Shown: piece by piece, positions 47,561-59,872 of the stretch
How positions within the stretch are numbered: the stretch's first letter is position 1
Layout of the letters: every line of letters starts with the position of its first letter
NCBI GenBank assembly: GCA_905250125.1
Contig: CAJNOL010000247.1
Location: forward strand, 77,296 to 141,295
Length of the DNA stretch: 64,000 bases
Source: Rotaria sordida
Taxonomy: Eukaryota > Rotifera > Eurotatoria > Philodinida > Philodinidae
Reading direction: 5' to 3'
Made by a program: the position numbers and the translations under genes
Notes under the pieces: generated by a model
Told to the model about the DNA's origin: nothing
Databases searched by the model: none
The model's input: the letters and a program-made list of their open reading frames with translations, nothing else

Positions 47561-48868
47561 TAATATAAAATAATTTTGAATGAACTATCGTGATAATTTT
47601 ATATTCTACTTTATCTGAGCATCGAACTGAAAGAATATCAGTAAATTCGAAGTTTTCTACAAAGAAGTTTCAAGTATTCACCATTAAACAAATAAGTTCG
47701 TTACATTTCTGTTAAGATCATTGATGTATGAGGTTTTAATAAGTTTATATAAATAAGGACAAAAAGTGTCCTTCAGGCAGACTCAAATATTTTTCCTCCT
47801 TCCATCAAATTGATAGATTTGAGCAGCGCATCACTATTCTTGATAACACTTTCTTAGTCAAACATACTTAGAAAAAGTTTTTGAGGAGATATTGAGTTTT
47901 ATATCAATAATTATTGAACCGTATATCAGCAATGACTAGAAGCGGCAATCCTTCATTGCCAAGTGAAGAAGAGCTGTACGAAAAATCTTAACTAGATTAA
48001 CTAGAGCCTATCAAAAATTTCTTCGCCTTTAGTGACTAAGATTATATGTCTACTAAAAAATTTCCAACTATGAACAAAATCACGATGAACTCTCGTTTTT
48101 TTTTGTGAACATATTTGCATCGCCTTGAAATTTGTTTTTCAGCAAAGCAGATCAGAAACTATTCTTTCGAGGGTCAAATTTCAAAAAATATAAACATTTG
48201 TATGTAGGTTTTCTTATGCAAGTTGCGAATTTTTTTCTGACTCACAATTATATTTATACTCGGCAAAATGTGAGTTCGAAAAAAGTATCACTAGCTGTTT
48301 TTCATCTAAATGATGAACAAAAACTAGTCCTCTCTTATTTTTCACTTACAGATATAAATCTTATAAATAATATTGAGTCTATCCTCGAATCAAAATATTC
48401 CGCAGCCTGAAATAAAGTACAACATAACGGAGAAGCATGGAACAGTAAGTAGTACCAAAGCGAGGAGAAAACATCTTTTTTAAATTGAAGATTTCTTTCC
48501 ACAACGAGTATACTGTTAGCGAAAGCGATTTCTTACTTTTCGGTAAATGTACACTATTTCCAATATAGATTTCATAATCAACAAATTTCTTGTTTGACTT
48601 CAATTATGTTAAAACGTTTTTAAAATAAACATATTTTTGTCTAATAAGTTTTATCTATTATATGAATAACTAAACAAAACAAAATACTAGAGGAGAAGAA
48701 ATAATTTTCTTTTTTGATTATCCTGTAGTTAAAAATTTCTTGTTTATTTTGTTTAAAAAAAAAACTTTTGTTTTCCTACAAAGTCACTCGTTTATGTTTG
48801 ATTATATACAATGATAATCAATAAAACCAATTGCAATTCTATGTCGAATAAATTGTTTATATGTTAAT
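47561..48868. other. Intergenic DNA
   Basis: The overlapping frames at 48132-48410 (+) and 48379-48603 (-) show no domain or splice evidence and are not called. Nothing else recognised. Confidence 0.45.
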
Positions 48869-51517
48869 TTAATTTTCATCATGATCAGAATCTTTTTCAT
48901 CTTTTTCTTCTGTTCGCATATTTTGTGTTAAATTACTTCCTTGATTATATGATTTAGTTGGTCTATTAAATGGATTATCAGGTGATTTCATCCATTCTTT
49001 TTTTAATAATTGTTTTAATTGTGATAAACGTAATGTTGGATGTTCTTGTTTTAGTTTAGGTAAATTTTCATTTTCAAATGTTTCATATGCTGCTTTCATT
49101 CGTTTTTCTGGATGACTATCAACTGAAATTTGTGATGATCTTAATAATAAAAAAAATAATTATTTGATTTTTATAAGAAGGAAAAACAGAACTAATGATA
49201 CTTACTGTAAAACGTGAATAGCTTCATCAATATCTCGAGCTGAACTACCATCAATTTTTAAACGATTAACATTTTCTTCAATTGGAATTTCTTCTTCATT
49301 CAAATATTTTTGTTTAGGTTCTTAAAAAATAAAAAATAATTGAAAGAATAGAATAAAAAACAACAAAAATAAAACAAAATATATTACCATTGGTAGTAGT
49401 AGCGGCAGCAGCTGCAGCTTGTCTTTGTTGAATTTGTGCTTGAGTTACTTTTTTTAGTGCTAAATCAGCATTTTTTTTCAATTTTGATGCTGCTAATGCT
49501 GCTTCTTCTTGTTCAAGTAATTTTTGAGCATCTTGTTTACGTTGTACTTTTTCATGTTCTTTTTGTTCTCGGTCGTCCTTAAATTAAATAAAACAACTAT
49601 AGTATATACATTCAGATATTAAATGATTTCCATAGTAGAATCTTTAATTTATTACAAAAACAAAAATGTTCTCTACTCAAGCAGAGAAGAATTTCTGAAG
49701 ACACGTTTAAACTTTTGCATGTCCATTCAGAAAAGACCAAAATCAGTTAGATTGATCATAAAAGATCTATGATGACTAGAGATGTGCGAGACAAAGTCTT
49801 TTTGGTACCGGTAACTTCTATTCCATCGATCAGTTATAGTACCGGTAAATCTGGTCTAGAGAAAACTATTCCAGAATTGATTCATATCATATCTAAAAAT
49901 ATTCTGCAATACTCTTTTTTTTTTTTGCATTTATTTAATCGACGACAAGTACTGTTGTAGGTCAACTCTCTCTTGAATTGTATTCCTATTGATATGAATT
50001 ATAATATAATTTGCTTAAAATCGTAGAATATTTAATTATAATCTTTAGTTTCTGTTGGAACAACTTTTTTTTTTGTAGTCCCAGTCTCACTCATCAAGAC
50101 CGGGACTAAAACAAGTTTTGCATATCTGTAGTGAAGACACTTAAAAAGGTAACTTTTGCATATGAAAAATCTCCAAAAAAATTTTTCCTACAATATTTTG
50201 ATATTTTTATGTGTAGTGTATGTTAAACATATTGTGGCGAGAATTTTTTGCACGTTTTCCAGATACAAACGCAGCCTTTTTTAAAATATCTTCACGCACA
50301 TTTTATGATGAAAGTAGCTGGTTTTCTGAACGGACATGAAAATGGTCAAATGGAAATCACGATTAGGAAATTTAAACGCATTTTCAGAAGTTCTTGTTTG
50401 CTTGGGTACTGATAATTTTATGAAAAGATTTGTTTCTAGAAAATCATAAATAATAAAATTCGTTCTGATTATGAAAAGCATCTTTTGATGAAAATAAAAA
50501 AAATTTCATACTGTTATTTTCGAAAGATCACTCAATTCTAACATTTTTAAGAACAGTGATTCTACATAAAAATAAAAAAAACAAGTCAAGTTTTTAGTTA
50601 TCGAATATTGATTTTTCATGGATATTTGGAATGAACATACAAACAAGAACTAACAATGAAAAGTTCAATTTCGATGAAAATCACTTTACTAATAAAATTT
50701 ATTCTTATATCAATTCGAATTCAATAAGTTTGTATTTCAAAGATCTTGAATTGATGAACCATCTGTCATATTAGATAACTACGAAATAAATTTTTGTTCT
50801 TTTTTATTAACAGAAATTCACTTGTGATGATTATTTCAATGAAATGATTTATTTATCACTAGAATTATGACTACAACTGTCGATCTATCAATCAGATTTT
50901 ATTGAAAAAATATACCGAGCATGAAAATAATTTTGTTTTCTCCAAACTAATTTCTTCTGTGATGTTTTTTTTCAGTAGGTAGAACAAGCGTTTCCTAGTT
51001 GTTCTCTATTTTGTCATTTACACGAGGAAAAAAGACATTTCTAAAAAAATTTTTTAAAAGAAAAGTTTCAAAAAATATTTTTTTCGTTATTGTCATAGGA
51101 ACATTTCGAAACTCGTCGCGACGTTTTAGAACAGACGAGAGACATTTTATGATAGAATTTATATTCGATAAAGGGTAAAATCGAATATAAACAAGATTTT
51201 CTATAACAAATGCTAAATAATATTTTATTGCTTGCCCAAAACAAAAACCTAAACATATTAATATCTTTAATCTCATTTTTGAACTAACAATTCTATTGGA
51301 GATGAATAGTCGAAAGTTTTTAATCATTAAATATGAAAAAAAAATCAGAAAATAAATTTACTTTTCTTTGTTGTTTTTTTTGAATTTGTTTATCATCATC
51401 ACGCCAATATTCATCTTCTAAACGTTGTTGTTTTTCTCGTTCACCAGCTTGTTTAACAGCATCTTTTCTTGCACGAGCTTCCGCTGACTTTGTATTGATG
51501 CCAAATTTTTTCGACAT
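48869..51517 (-). CDS. CCDC124: CCDC124 orthologue (ribosome-associated coiled-coil protein)
   Basis: Four exons on the minus strand, 51517-51362, 49577-49388, 49320-49206 and 49139-48869, join in phase to give 243 residues, close to human CCDC124 (223). The N-terminus MSKKFGINTKSAEARARK and the EDEYWRDDDK block are family hallmarks. A charged Lys/Gln/Glu coiled coil follows, with a lineage-specific Ala/Thr run at the end of exon 2. The C-terminus has RLSQLKQLLKKEWMKSPDNP, the HMG-box-like signature. Family members (Lso2 in yeast) bind the intersubunit face of idle ribosomes and aid recovery from starvation or dormancy, which would suit a desiccation-tolerant animal. Intron 1 (49578-51361) is 1.8 kb and carries nested elements; the others are about 66 bp. 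An Asp/Glu/Lys tail ends the protein. Confidence 0.93.
49640..50450. mobile_element. Foldback element in intron 1 of CCDC124 with a nested insertion
   Basis: GCATGTCCATTCAGAAAA near 49717 pairs with TTTTCTGAACGGACATG near 50321, and the TTTAAAC/CTTCAGAA blocks pair further out. Between the arms, 49777-50130 looks like a separate hAT-like insertion: ends TAGAGATGTGC and (complement) TACAGATATGC, with 8-base flanks ATGATGAC and GTGAAGAC matching at 6 of 8 positions. Confidence 0.55.
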
Positions 51518-51964
51518 TTTTCTTTCTCTGTTTTCAAGTCGTTTCTTTTTCTCTCTTTCACAGTAATATTTATGCAAAGAAGAAAAAAATTTACGTAAGT
51601 ATATTTCGTAAGTGAATGCAACATGTAATTTGTTACTCAAGAACCAATGAATCATCGTCTATTAGTGACATCGTTTGTTAGAAAAAGTATAAAGTTTTTT
51701 TGTTTTTTTTTTTATAAAAAAAGTATTTTATTATTCATTAAAATAAAATAATAGTTGAATAACTAAAACAAATTTGATTAATATAATAATAATAAAATTA
51801 TACAATTGAATTGACCATCTTATGATTGATGTATATTCGTGTTTTGTTTATTTGTTATCCGTTCGATATGAATCAAATCTAATGTTAACGAAAATAAATT
51901 CTTGTTTATTTGACGAAATAAATTGTTAAACAAGTGCAATAGATAAATGTCGAGAATAGTGATC

Positions 51965-52290
51965 GAACCGGAAACAAAATTGGAGGAAGATCTTCTCCGG
52001 AGCTAAAAAGGACTATATTCGTTAAATTTTAATAAAATATCATTTCAGTTCTGAGCCGAGAACGGGCTCAAGACAATGTTTTATCTAGCTTGGAAGTCGA
52101 GGAAGCAGCGTCCCTCCAAAGATCGAGTTTGTCATTCCATACTTTTAAATCATCTCTAAATAAGAGAGAATCAAGATAAAACATTGACTCAAAGGTTGTT
52201 TTATCACTAAATAGAACGAATTCGATGTAGAGCACGTATTTGAATGAAAATCAATTGAACCTGAAAGAAGACTCTTTCGGATGAAACTAC
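51965..52290. mobile_element. Short foldback remnant
   Basis: CAATGTTTTATCTAGC near 52074 pairs with AGATAAAACATTG near 52174. GAAGATCTTCTCCGG near 51987 pairs with the GAAGACTCTTTCGG region near 52267, counted as imperfect arms. The rest of 51518-52632 shows no gene. Confidence 0.5.
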
Positions 52291-52632
52291 AGATTTGAAA
52301 TTTATGTTATATACGATCAAAAGAAACTCAAGTGGATCTTGTTTAATTGTCAGTCTACTCGAAATGACCCTCCCGTTGCAATGGCAATATGCTTTTCTTA
52401 GTTTTTAATCTTAGATCATCGATGAAAATATTTCATCTCACGTCGACAGATATGTTAGAAAATTAAAAACATTTTGCATAATGAAATGGAAAGTTATATA
52501 GTGAATTGAAGTTTTAATAATTCAGTATTTTGATTTTCTTTGTTCGACAATCTAACACATATTAACAAGCTTTTATTCAAACGAGAACAAATCATTTTTT
52601 GATAATTTCAATTTTTGTTTTTGTATGTTTAG

Positions 52633-54592
52633 TCTTTTAATACATGTTGGTGCGAATAGGAATGTGCAGTGTTGGAGTAAATCCTGATATTGAACCACTG
52701 ACACAGGTTACACTGACATCCCCGTTCGCTACAACATTAAGACATCAAATACCATTTTTGTAGCGGTGTGTTCTGGTGTTTCAACGAGCACTATACTGAG
52801 TCGGTTGACGTCAATGGTCAATAAACTGAAACTAGACATATAAAATCAGTTGATAATGATGATTGAACATCATTACATGAAACTGCACATTGAACTAAAT
52901 AACATATTATTAAAAATCTTATTGAATGAAATGTAGATTTAGATGCAAAAAAAAATTTGTGTAATAAAAACATTATCTTTATAAAACTAAGTTTTTTAAA
53001 ATTAGTTTAAAAGAATTAAACTAAAAACAAACTTTTGTTAAGGTATACTATTTGAAGAATTTTAAAATTTTTATATTAATAAAATGTTTTATTGTAGAAC
53101 GAAACAATCGATGTATTCGAAACAAAAATATATTAATATTAAAATTTATTTTGAAAAAATCAATTTTATCCTCTAAATCATAAAATGAAAATTTTCGATA
53201 CGATGAATAAACTTATTCAGGTAAATAAATTATTTGTTTACAAAATAAAAACTTGCATCTACTTATATATATTTAATATAATATTAATGAGAATTTATGA
53301 AACTATTGACCTAATCTTAAAGTTGATTTTGTAGTTTAATAAATAAAATAAGATTTTATTTTTTTTAATTTTTTTTTAATCTAGGAGAAATTACATAATT
53401 TTCAAAGATCATTACATTATTTTTAAATAAATGATATTCAAGAAGAAATATTGTCTAGTCTATTAACTACAAATTCTTCTTTATTACGATTAAATTTTAC
53501 ATATTCATTATCAACTACATAAAGAATATTTACAAATTCGTTACTCTCATTAACAACAAGAAATTTCAATAATAATCAATCATTCTAATCATGTAAGATA
53601 ATAAAGTTAATTGTAGAAAAGAAAAATAACGATGGAAATATCTTTTTATTTTGTTGTTTTTGATACATTATTTCTTAATGTATAGAATCGAGACATTGTG
53701 CTTTTTATCTTTTGTTTGAATAATGCATGCATTACGTGTTAAATAATTTATGCATATCATCCCTTTTCCAGGTTTAATACTTTACTGTAGATGACCAATG
53801 AAACATTGAATTGAACTCATTTGATAATATCATGATATCATAGACTAGTTTAATAACAATATTCAAATATTAACATGAATAGATTAGGTTTATCATGAGA
53901 TTTTGAGAAGATAGATAGATGAATATTTTCACAAAAGAAAATTTTATATCCAAGAGAAGAATTTTTATGTGATCAAATATTAAAAGATGTTTCTTTTTTT
54001 CTAGGAAAATTCTACAGATGCTATATCTTCCATTTTTCAATCAGTGGATTTCAAAATCAGTCGAAAATAGACAAGGTATTAGATATACATCATTTTAATT
54101 AAAATATTCATTTGTTTTATATAAATACTGTTTTAATTAATCCCTATTAGTCTAGTGTCAATGAAGTACAACCAGTGATGATATTCAGATAGTATTTTTC
54201 TGATAAAACTTTATATGTAAGTCTTTTGCCTGTCAATATATTCCGATTGTGACATGCGTTCTTCTCATCATTTAACTTTGTTTTCTTATCTAATCATTAT
54301 TTAGATTGAATACAATTGATTGAAGAGTAAATGATTCAGCAAATAACACCGTTCCTTATGTTCATTATCGATCTGATGTTAGTCTTAATGGATCGATTTG
54401 AGTTGTACCGTTAACTCATGTCAGTGTAAAAAGTTCTCTTTCTCGATCAACAAGATCCTCTTCAAATTCATTTAATGATTCAACTGGTGAAAAACGTCGA
54501 TCGACACATAGTTTTATTGTTGAAGATATAAAAGCAGCTAAACAACAAATTAAAAATCAACCAAATGAAACATCACTATTATTAGAGATGTG
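52633..54592 (+). pseudogene. Decayed upstream exons of a PPP1R12 (MYPT) gene
   Basis: Best segment, 54305-54592: after an acceptor (TTATTTAG) the frame reads VKSSLSRSTRSSSNSF and GEKRRSTHSFIVEDIKAA, matching the first inhibitory Rho-kinase site region of myosin phosphatase target subunits (RRST..). It is broken by TGA at 54321 and 54399, and a TAGAGATGTGC element-like end begins at 54593. Upstream, 53185-53220 plus about 53385-53520 form a spliceable but stop-containing pair of exons. 52633-52840 contains LLIHVGANRNVQ, faintly ankyrin-like. The two upstream assignments are speculative. Intact ankyrin repeats and the PP1-docking motif were not found. Confidence 0.55.
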
Positions 54593-55438
54593 CAGGGTTA
54601 CCCTACCCTGTAGAGTAGGATAGGATTAGGGTTAGAAAATTTTTCTCATGAGGAAACATTTCCAGGTGTTCGTTTGCTTTTGAATTGAGACTTAGTACAT
54701 GTTGTAGACTTTAGTTAACCTATGTCTACTACAAATAAAGTTTGTATCCATGGCTTGTTTCTGAAGAGATCAAATATTTGTAGTGAATTTCAGTTGTAGA
54801 AATCAACAGCATTATTGAGTAGTGTACATGATATTGAAACTGAACGTTTACACAAAAATTATTCAAGAATAAAAAAAGATATAGTTTGAAGAGAAAGTGA
54901 AAAACAATCAGGTAAAAATAAAATTTCATGTGAAAATTCAATCTTATATATATATATATTTCAAAGCAATACTATTCGAAGACTCAGGATCATTGTGTCT
55001 ATTCAATCAACAGCGAACTTTTCGAAAATAATCAAATTCAAAATTTTTTTCAATCATTGTATAATGTTTATTAAAATGTATATTAGATTTTTTTCAAAAG
55101 TCAACTTTTTATTTTAATAGTAAAATTTTAAATAAGTTCTCAAATATTTTGAATTGATCGATTGATGTCAATTTCAACAATGATATTTTGACAAATATGA
55201 ATTTGGTTGAAAAATTATTTGTTTTCTTTTTTGAATTGTTGAGAATGTACTTAATGAGTATTGTTCTCAATCGAATAAAAAAAGCAGATAGAACAGTTTA
55301 TTCTTGATTTTAGAGGAACAAAAATCACAAATGTTCAGATATGTCTGTTGAAGAGAATATAAGCTCTGATATTTTTCTAGATTCTATTTAATAATGATTT
55401 CTACATAAAGAGTGAACACTTTTTATATAGAATAGAAT

Positions 55439-58247
55439 ATGATTAAGATGAATACTAAAGCATTATATCCAATCAAATCTGAATTTGCATCAGGAGATGA
55501 TCTTCCAACAATAGTTGCAAATGATTCATTAAATCTTGTTAATTTTCAGCAAGTTCGACGAAAACTAAGCCGTGTACATAATCAAAGAAGAAATACTGGA
55601 AGAATCATATGGAATGATGTACGAGATCTTTTTTTTTTCATTGTTTAATATCTCAAATTTTGAATTTTACAGGAAACCAAACAAGTTGAAATTCGAGATA
55701 ATTCTTCAATTCGAAAAACATTTAATGAAGCTTCAAATGATAAAAATGTTCAGCAATCATCAATGAATAATTGTCATAGTATTATATCTCGATTTGAAAA
55801 TAGTACAAAAGAATCGATAAATTCACCATCAAGAATAAATCGTTCACAAAATCAAGAATCATCAAAAAAACCATTAACAATAACAAAATCTTTATTAGTT
55901 AATGAAATTAATTTAAAAAAAGATAATGATGATTTAATAATGATCAAATTATATGAAGATACAAAAAAAATCATTGATCAATTAAATGAAAAAGTTGATT
56001 GGTTAGAAAAAGATCTTGATAAACGAGATCAAATCATTGAAAATCTCGTATGTTTATTATAAACTTATATTTATATAACTTTAAATTTTCTAGAAAACAT
56101 CTCAATATTTTGAATCATCGTTTGATAAACGAGTAAGTATGAATAAATAAGACATTAGTAAAAGAAAACAATCTCTTACTACTTGAAAGATCTCATTGTT
56201 CACAATTTAGATAGTCAGAAATTTTAGAATACATATCGTCGTTAGTAAATAAACAAAATTCGTACATTTGCTGATTCACAGGCTGAATACAATTCTAAAG
56301 TAATTATCGCAATATATTTTTATGAAAAACAAGGAAACAACATGAGAAACGAAAATAAAATCGATACAATGTTTAACGTCAACTTTAGGCATATTTCACT
56401 CGAGCAGCCAAGGATAACAGGCGTCAGACTCATTTTCCAGAGCTCTTTATAGCAATGGGAAAAGGCACTGAATAACATTAATAACAAGACTTAGACTGTT
56501 CTAGAAAATTCTAAAGCCTTCTTTGGAATTTGAATGGTTAGAATACGTTTATGAATGTTCTAAATAATGCAGTTTTGGATTTTTGTACAAAAAAAAAATT
56601 TATATTGAAGATGCTAAGGATGATGGGTAGTGATGCAGAGACTTGCTATAGTCATTATATGATCAACATAAAAAATATATGAGACTTCCTGTAGACATAA
56701 TGAATATATCCCTCAGGTCAAAATAAACAGCACACCCTATTTTTCCAAGTATATCTCTTTAGCTTTCTCGTTCAGTCTCATATTTATACCATAGATATAT
56801 CTTTGATTAATCGACTCACCCTGAAAATTTCAGCCTTATACTACGAGTCTTTAATGAGAAAAATAAAAATATGCGAGTTCTACTCATTTAGCAGTGTCCC
56901 CAAAATTTGTTATTTTGTTGATTTTTCTATTATTTCAGCTTTCATCTGGAATCTCAGACTGCAGTTATGTAGTTTTTATACGTGGCTATACAGAGATACA
57001 TCTTAAGATCTATCTCTGTATAGCCACGTATAAAAGCTATCTAACTGCAATCTGAGATTTCAGATGAAAACTGAAATAATAGAAAAATCAACAAAATAAC
57101 AAATCTTGGGCACACTGCTAAATGAGTAGAACTCGCATATTTTTATTTTTCTCATTAAAAACTCGTAGTATAAGGCTGAAATTTTCAGAGTGAGTCGATT
57201 AATCAAAGCTGTATCTACGGTATAAATATGAGACTGAACGAGAAAGCTAGAGAGATACACTTGGAAAAACAAGGTGTGCCGTTTATTTTGACCACGGAGA
57301 TATATAGCAGGCTTATTTGTCAGTTAAATCAATGGTTAGAATAATAGTAATGTTAAATTAAGAAAAATGGAATATAAAACTAAGAAACAACGAGCGAACT
57401 TTTTATTCGAAGTACAGAAATAAATAAGACAAATCGTTTCCCTTATGACCGATTATCCTTGAAAAACAGCTATAGTCTGCTAGAGATTTTTCATTTTATA
57501 TTAGTATAATGAGGCTAAAGAATACATGGAAATTCTACATTTCAATCCTAAAGGGGTTGTGTGCCCACAAGTTTTTTTCATGTTTTTCTTCATAAAAATC
57601 TGTATTACATATGAGATAGACATCATTGAAGTGATCGAGTAGCCCAATCAACAACATTACTAAAAGTAGTTGTAATATTACACACTCAGCTCGTCATAAT
57701 AGGATATTCATATCGTTGAAGGCAAAGACAAGATAACTAAACCTTCTTGCTTCATCGGCAGACGAAATGAAAAGATTTTATTTATTTAATTACATATAAA
57801 AATTTCTATCATAATCATATCGTATTTAGATTGAAACTTGATCAGAACTTTTCACTAGATTCATCGTTTTTCTTTTTTTTTTCTATTCTATTGTGTCAGA
57901 ATAATAACTGTTAAGTTAAATAAAATACTCCTAAGCATGTAAATATAACTCCTAAATTTGATAATATTGTCAAATAGGTGATAATTTTCTTTTTGATATC
58001 CACATCAGTATCAAATTGAATTTTAATTTGATTTTTCTTAATATAGGAAAAGCGAGTTTATGAACAAAAAATATCGGAATTGGAAGAAGAGTTAAAAGTA
58101 AGTATACAGTTCTTTTTCTTTTTTTTATTAAAAGATTTGTTAAATGTTTTGATTTTAAAGAAAATCGATTCAATAAAAGCAGACAATATACGTCTAAAAG
58201 AAGAAAATGCTGCATTAATTCGTGTTATTAGTAAACTTTCGAAATGA
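55439..58247 (+). CDS. PPP1R12: PPP1R12 (MYPT) C-terminal coiled-coil / leucine-zipper exons
   Basis: Exons 55439-55618, 55673-56047, 56094-56132, 58047-58097 and 58161-58247, all phase 0, encode 243 residues. The C-terminus, [35 protein letters not shown], is the signature end of myosin phosphatase target subunits 1/2. Upstream, [13 protein letters not shown] aligns with the second Rho-kinase inhibitory site (RRSTGVSFW), and [23 protein letters not shown] with the coiled coil. In full-length proteins this part binds the small subunit and cGMP-dependent kinase. Here an in-frame TAG lies just before the ATG at 55439 and the upstream exons are broken, so either this is a decaying paralogue or a short product is made, comparable to the M20 product of PPP1R12B. 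Exon order and reading frames are intact. Intron 56133-58046 carries nested elements. Confidence 0.78.
56436..57430. mobile_element. Dispersed repeat related to the intron-9 element, split by a nested foldback
   Basis: 56436-56550 and 57303-57430 match, on the complement strand, roughly 21010-21316 (TAGCAATGGGAAAAGGCACTG against TAGCAATGGAAAAAGACACTG; AATGTTAAATTAAGAAAAA in both). The intron copy keeps the uninterrupted AATGAATATG site, so 56709-57300 is a later insertion. Confidence 0.7.
56709..57300. mobile_element. 592 bp near-perfect foldback with TA flanks
   Basis: Ends TCCCTCAGGTCAAAATAAAC and (complement) TCTCCGTGGTCAAAATAAAC, with TA on both sides (56707-56708 and 57301-57302). The two 290-base arms are almost identical and meet near 57004 (ATCTCTGTATAGCCACGTAT). 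The mirrored frames at 56803 and 57060 are the same arm sequence read from each side, not genes. Confidence 0.87.
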
Positions 58248-58405
58248 TCAACAGAAATTTTTTTTTTTTTTTTAAATTAATGTGTACTCTCGCATATTTC
58301 TCTTTTTTTTTTCTCGTGTTGCTGTGCATTAACACCTTTTTGTTATTTTCTTTCTAATATAAATTTAGTCATTTGATAGTGCTACAAATATTTGAAATGT
58401 ACTTA

Positions 58406-58954
58406 GGGCATATCGAAAGTTCTGACCACGGCGTTTAAAGGACCTTGCCGGGTAACGTGATCTATTGAGAAATGAAAAACCAAATGTATCATGTTGTAGA
58501 ACTTTTTGAGGTGCGTTGAATGATATATAGTAAATCCTATTTTCATAGGACTTTAAAGGAACTAGAGTCAATTTATTGATAGACGACTACACAGCCACAC
58601 CCAAGTATGTTAAGTTACTGAATATTGTGGTCCTTGGTATTAGTCGAAAGTATTTATGAAATATTTCTTCTCACATACAATTTTGTAGAGTTTTTGACGA
58701 GCTACAACGTCCTATATGCCGCATCTCCGGTCATCTTGCCAGTATGGGTATGGGCGGGTGTGAGTGTGTAGTCGTCTATTAGTTAATTGATTTCTAGGTC
58801 CTTCAAAGTCCTATGAAAAGAAGATTTACTATATACCATTCGATCCACTTCAAAAAGCTCTGTAACATGGTATATTTGGTTTTTCATCTCTTAATAGGTC
58901 CTCTCATCCGAAAAGGTCTTTTAAACGTTGTGGTCAGAACTTTTGATATCCCTA
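58406..58954. mobile_element. 549 bp foldback with TA flanks
   Basis: Ends GGGCATATCGAAAGTTCTGA and (complement) GGGATATCAAAAGTTCTGA, TA at 58404-58405 and 58955-58956. The arms pair for about 210 bases (GTGTAGTCGTCTATTA near 58767 against its complement near 58575). Lies 160 bases after the PPP1R12 stop codon, possibly within its 3' UTR. Confidence 0.83.
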
Positions 58955-58956
58955 AG

Positions 58957-59872
58957 TATATATATATATTTATGATCTTGTCAATAAAATAAAAATTTTG
59001 TTATTTCTGTTACCTCTTTATATCTTTGTTGTCTTTCGGAATATAAATATATATTATTTATTTTGTGCGCTATTTCCACAGATCCGTGTATACGATGGAC
59101 TCCATGAATGCAACTGTATTTTCCTTCTGATGCATATATTCTGTTTAATTATATATTGATAACGGTGAGTTTTTCATACATTAACAATATCATCTGGAAA
59201 AGTCTGCAAATACAGATTAAATAATAAAAGAGAACTTACTGTGCAAATTATCTTCTAGCTATCGATGTATACATGTGCTCAACAATCAAAACATATTGAA
59301 GAGACGCAAATGAGTATTGCAAACAAAAGTATGCGAGCGTAAAGAAGAATTTTTTCTCTACTTCGTCATTGACTTCATCGATGTAAGTTCTATAGTCTCA
59401 TGCCATTCAATCAGAGAAATTTTCGTCGGCAATAAAATCTACTACTCAAGTGTACTGAAAATTACTTTTACCCTTACAGTGCTATCTTGTTTGCTGCATT
59501 TTGGCTTTTTCCACACATCGGTATTTTAGAATTGAATCAAACGTGTCGAAAATTTATTGAAAAACTGTTAGTAAGCTCTATACGTCATACTAGCAAACAC
59601 AGGTTTTAGCCGAGTGGAATATATGTGAAGAAGCACAACAACAAAAATTATTCTCAAGTTAAAATCTGTTGAGGGTACAACTTTCGATTTTAACCATCAT
59701 CATTTTGTTTTGTCGTCTACGTAAGAACCAACATCGGAAAGCGCAAATAGCTGTATCAAAAACATGCATACAAAACAGTAGTATAACATAAAAGAGAAAA
59801 AAAACCAAGAAAAATAAACATCTTGACTTCTTTTCAGAAGGTGGAAAAAGGCCTTTCGCCTATCCTTTAACC
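58957..59872. other. Intergenic DNA
   Basis: AT-rich; the frame at 59317-59529 has no supporting features. Nothing recognised. Confidence 0.45.

Noticed and set aside
48132..48603. Open frames of 92 and 74 codons
   Set aside because: No recognisable domain, no splice context, composition like surrounding DNA.
54620..54645. Telomere-like TTAGGGTTAG
   Set aside because: Only a single short run; not an array, and probably part of the interrupted element beginning at 54593.
56803..57272. Two similar about 68-codon proteins on opposite strands
   Set aside because: They are the two arms of one palindrome translated from each side.
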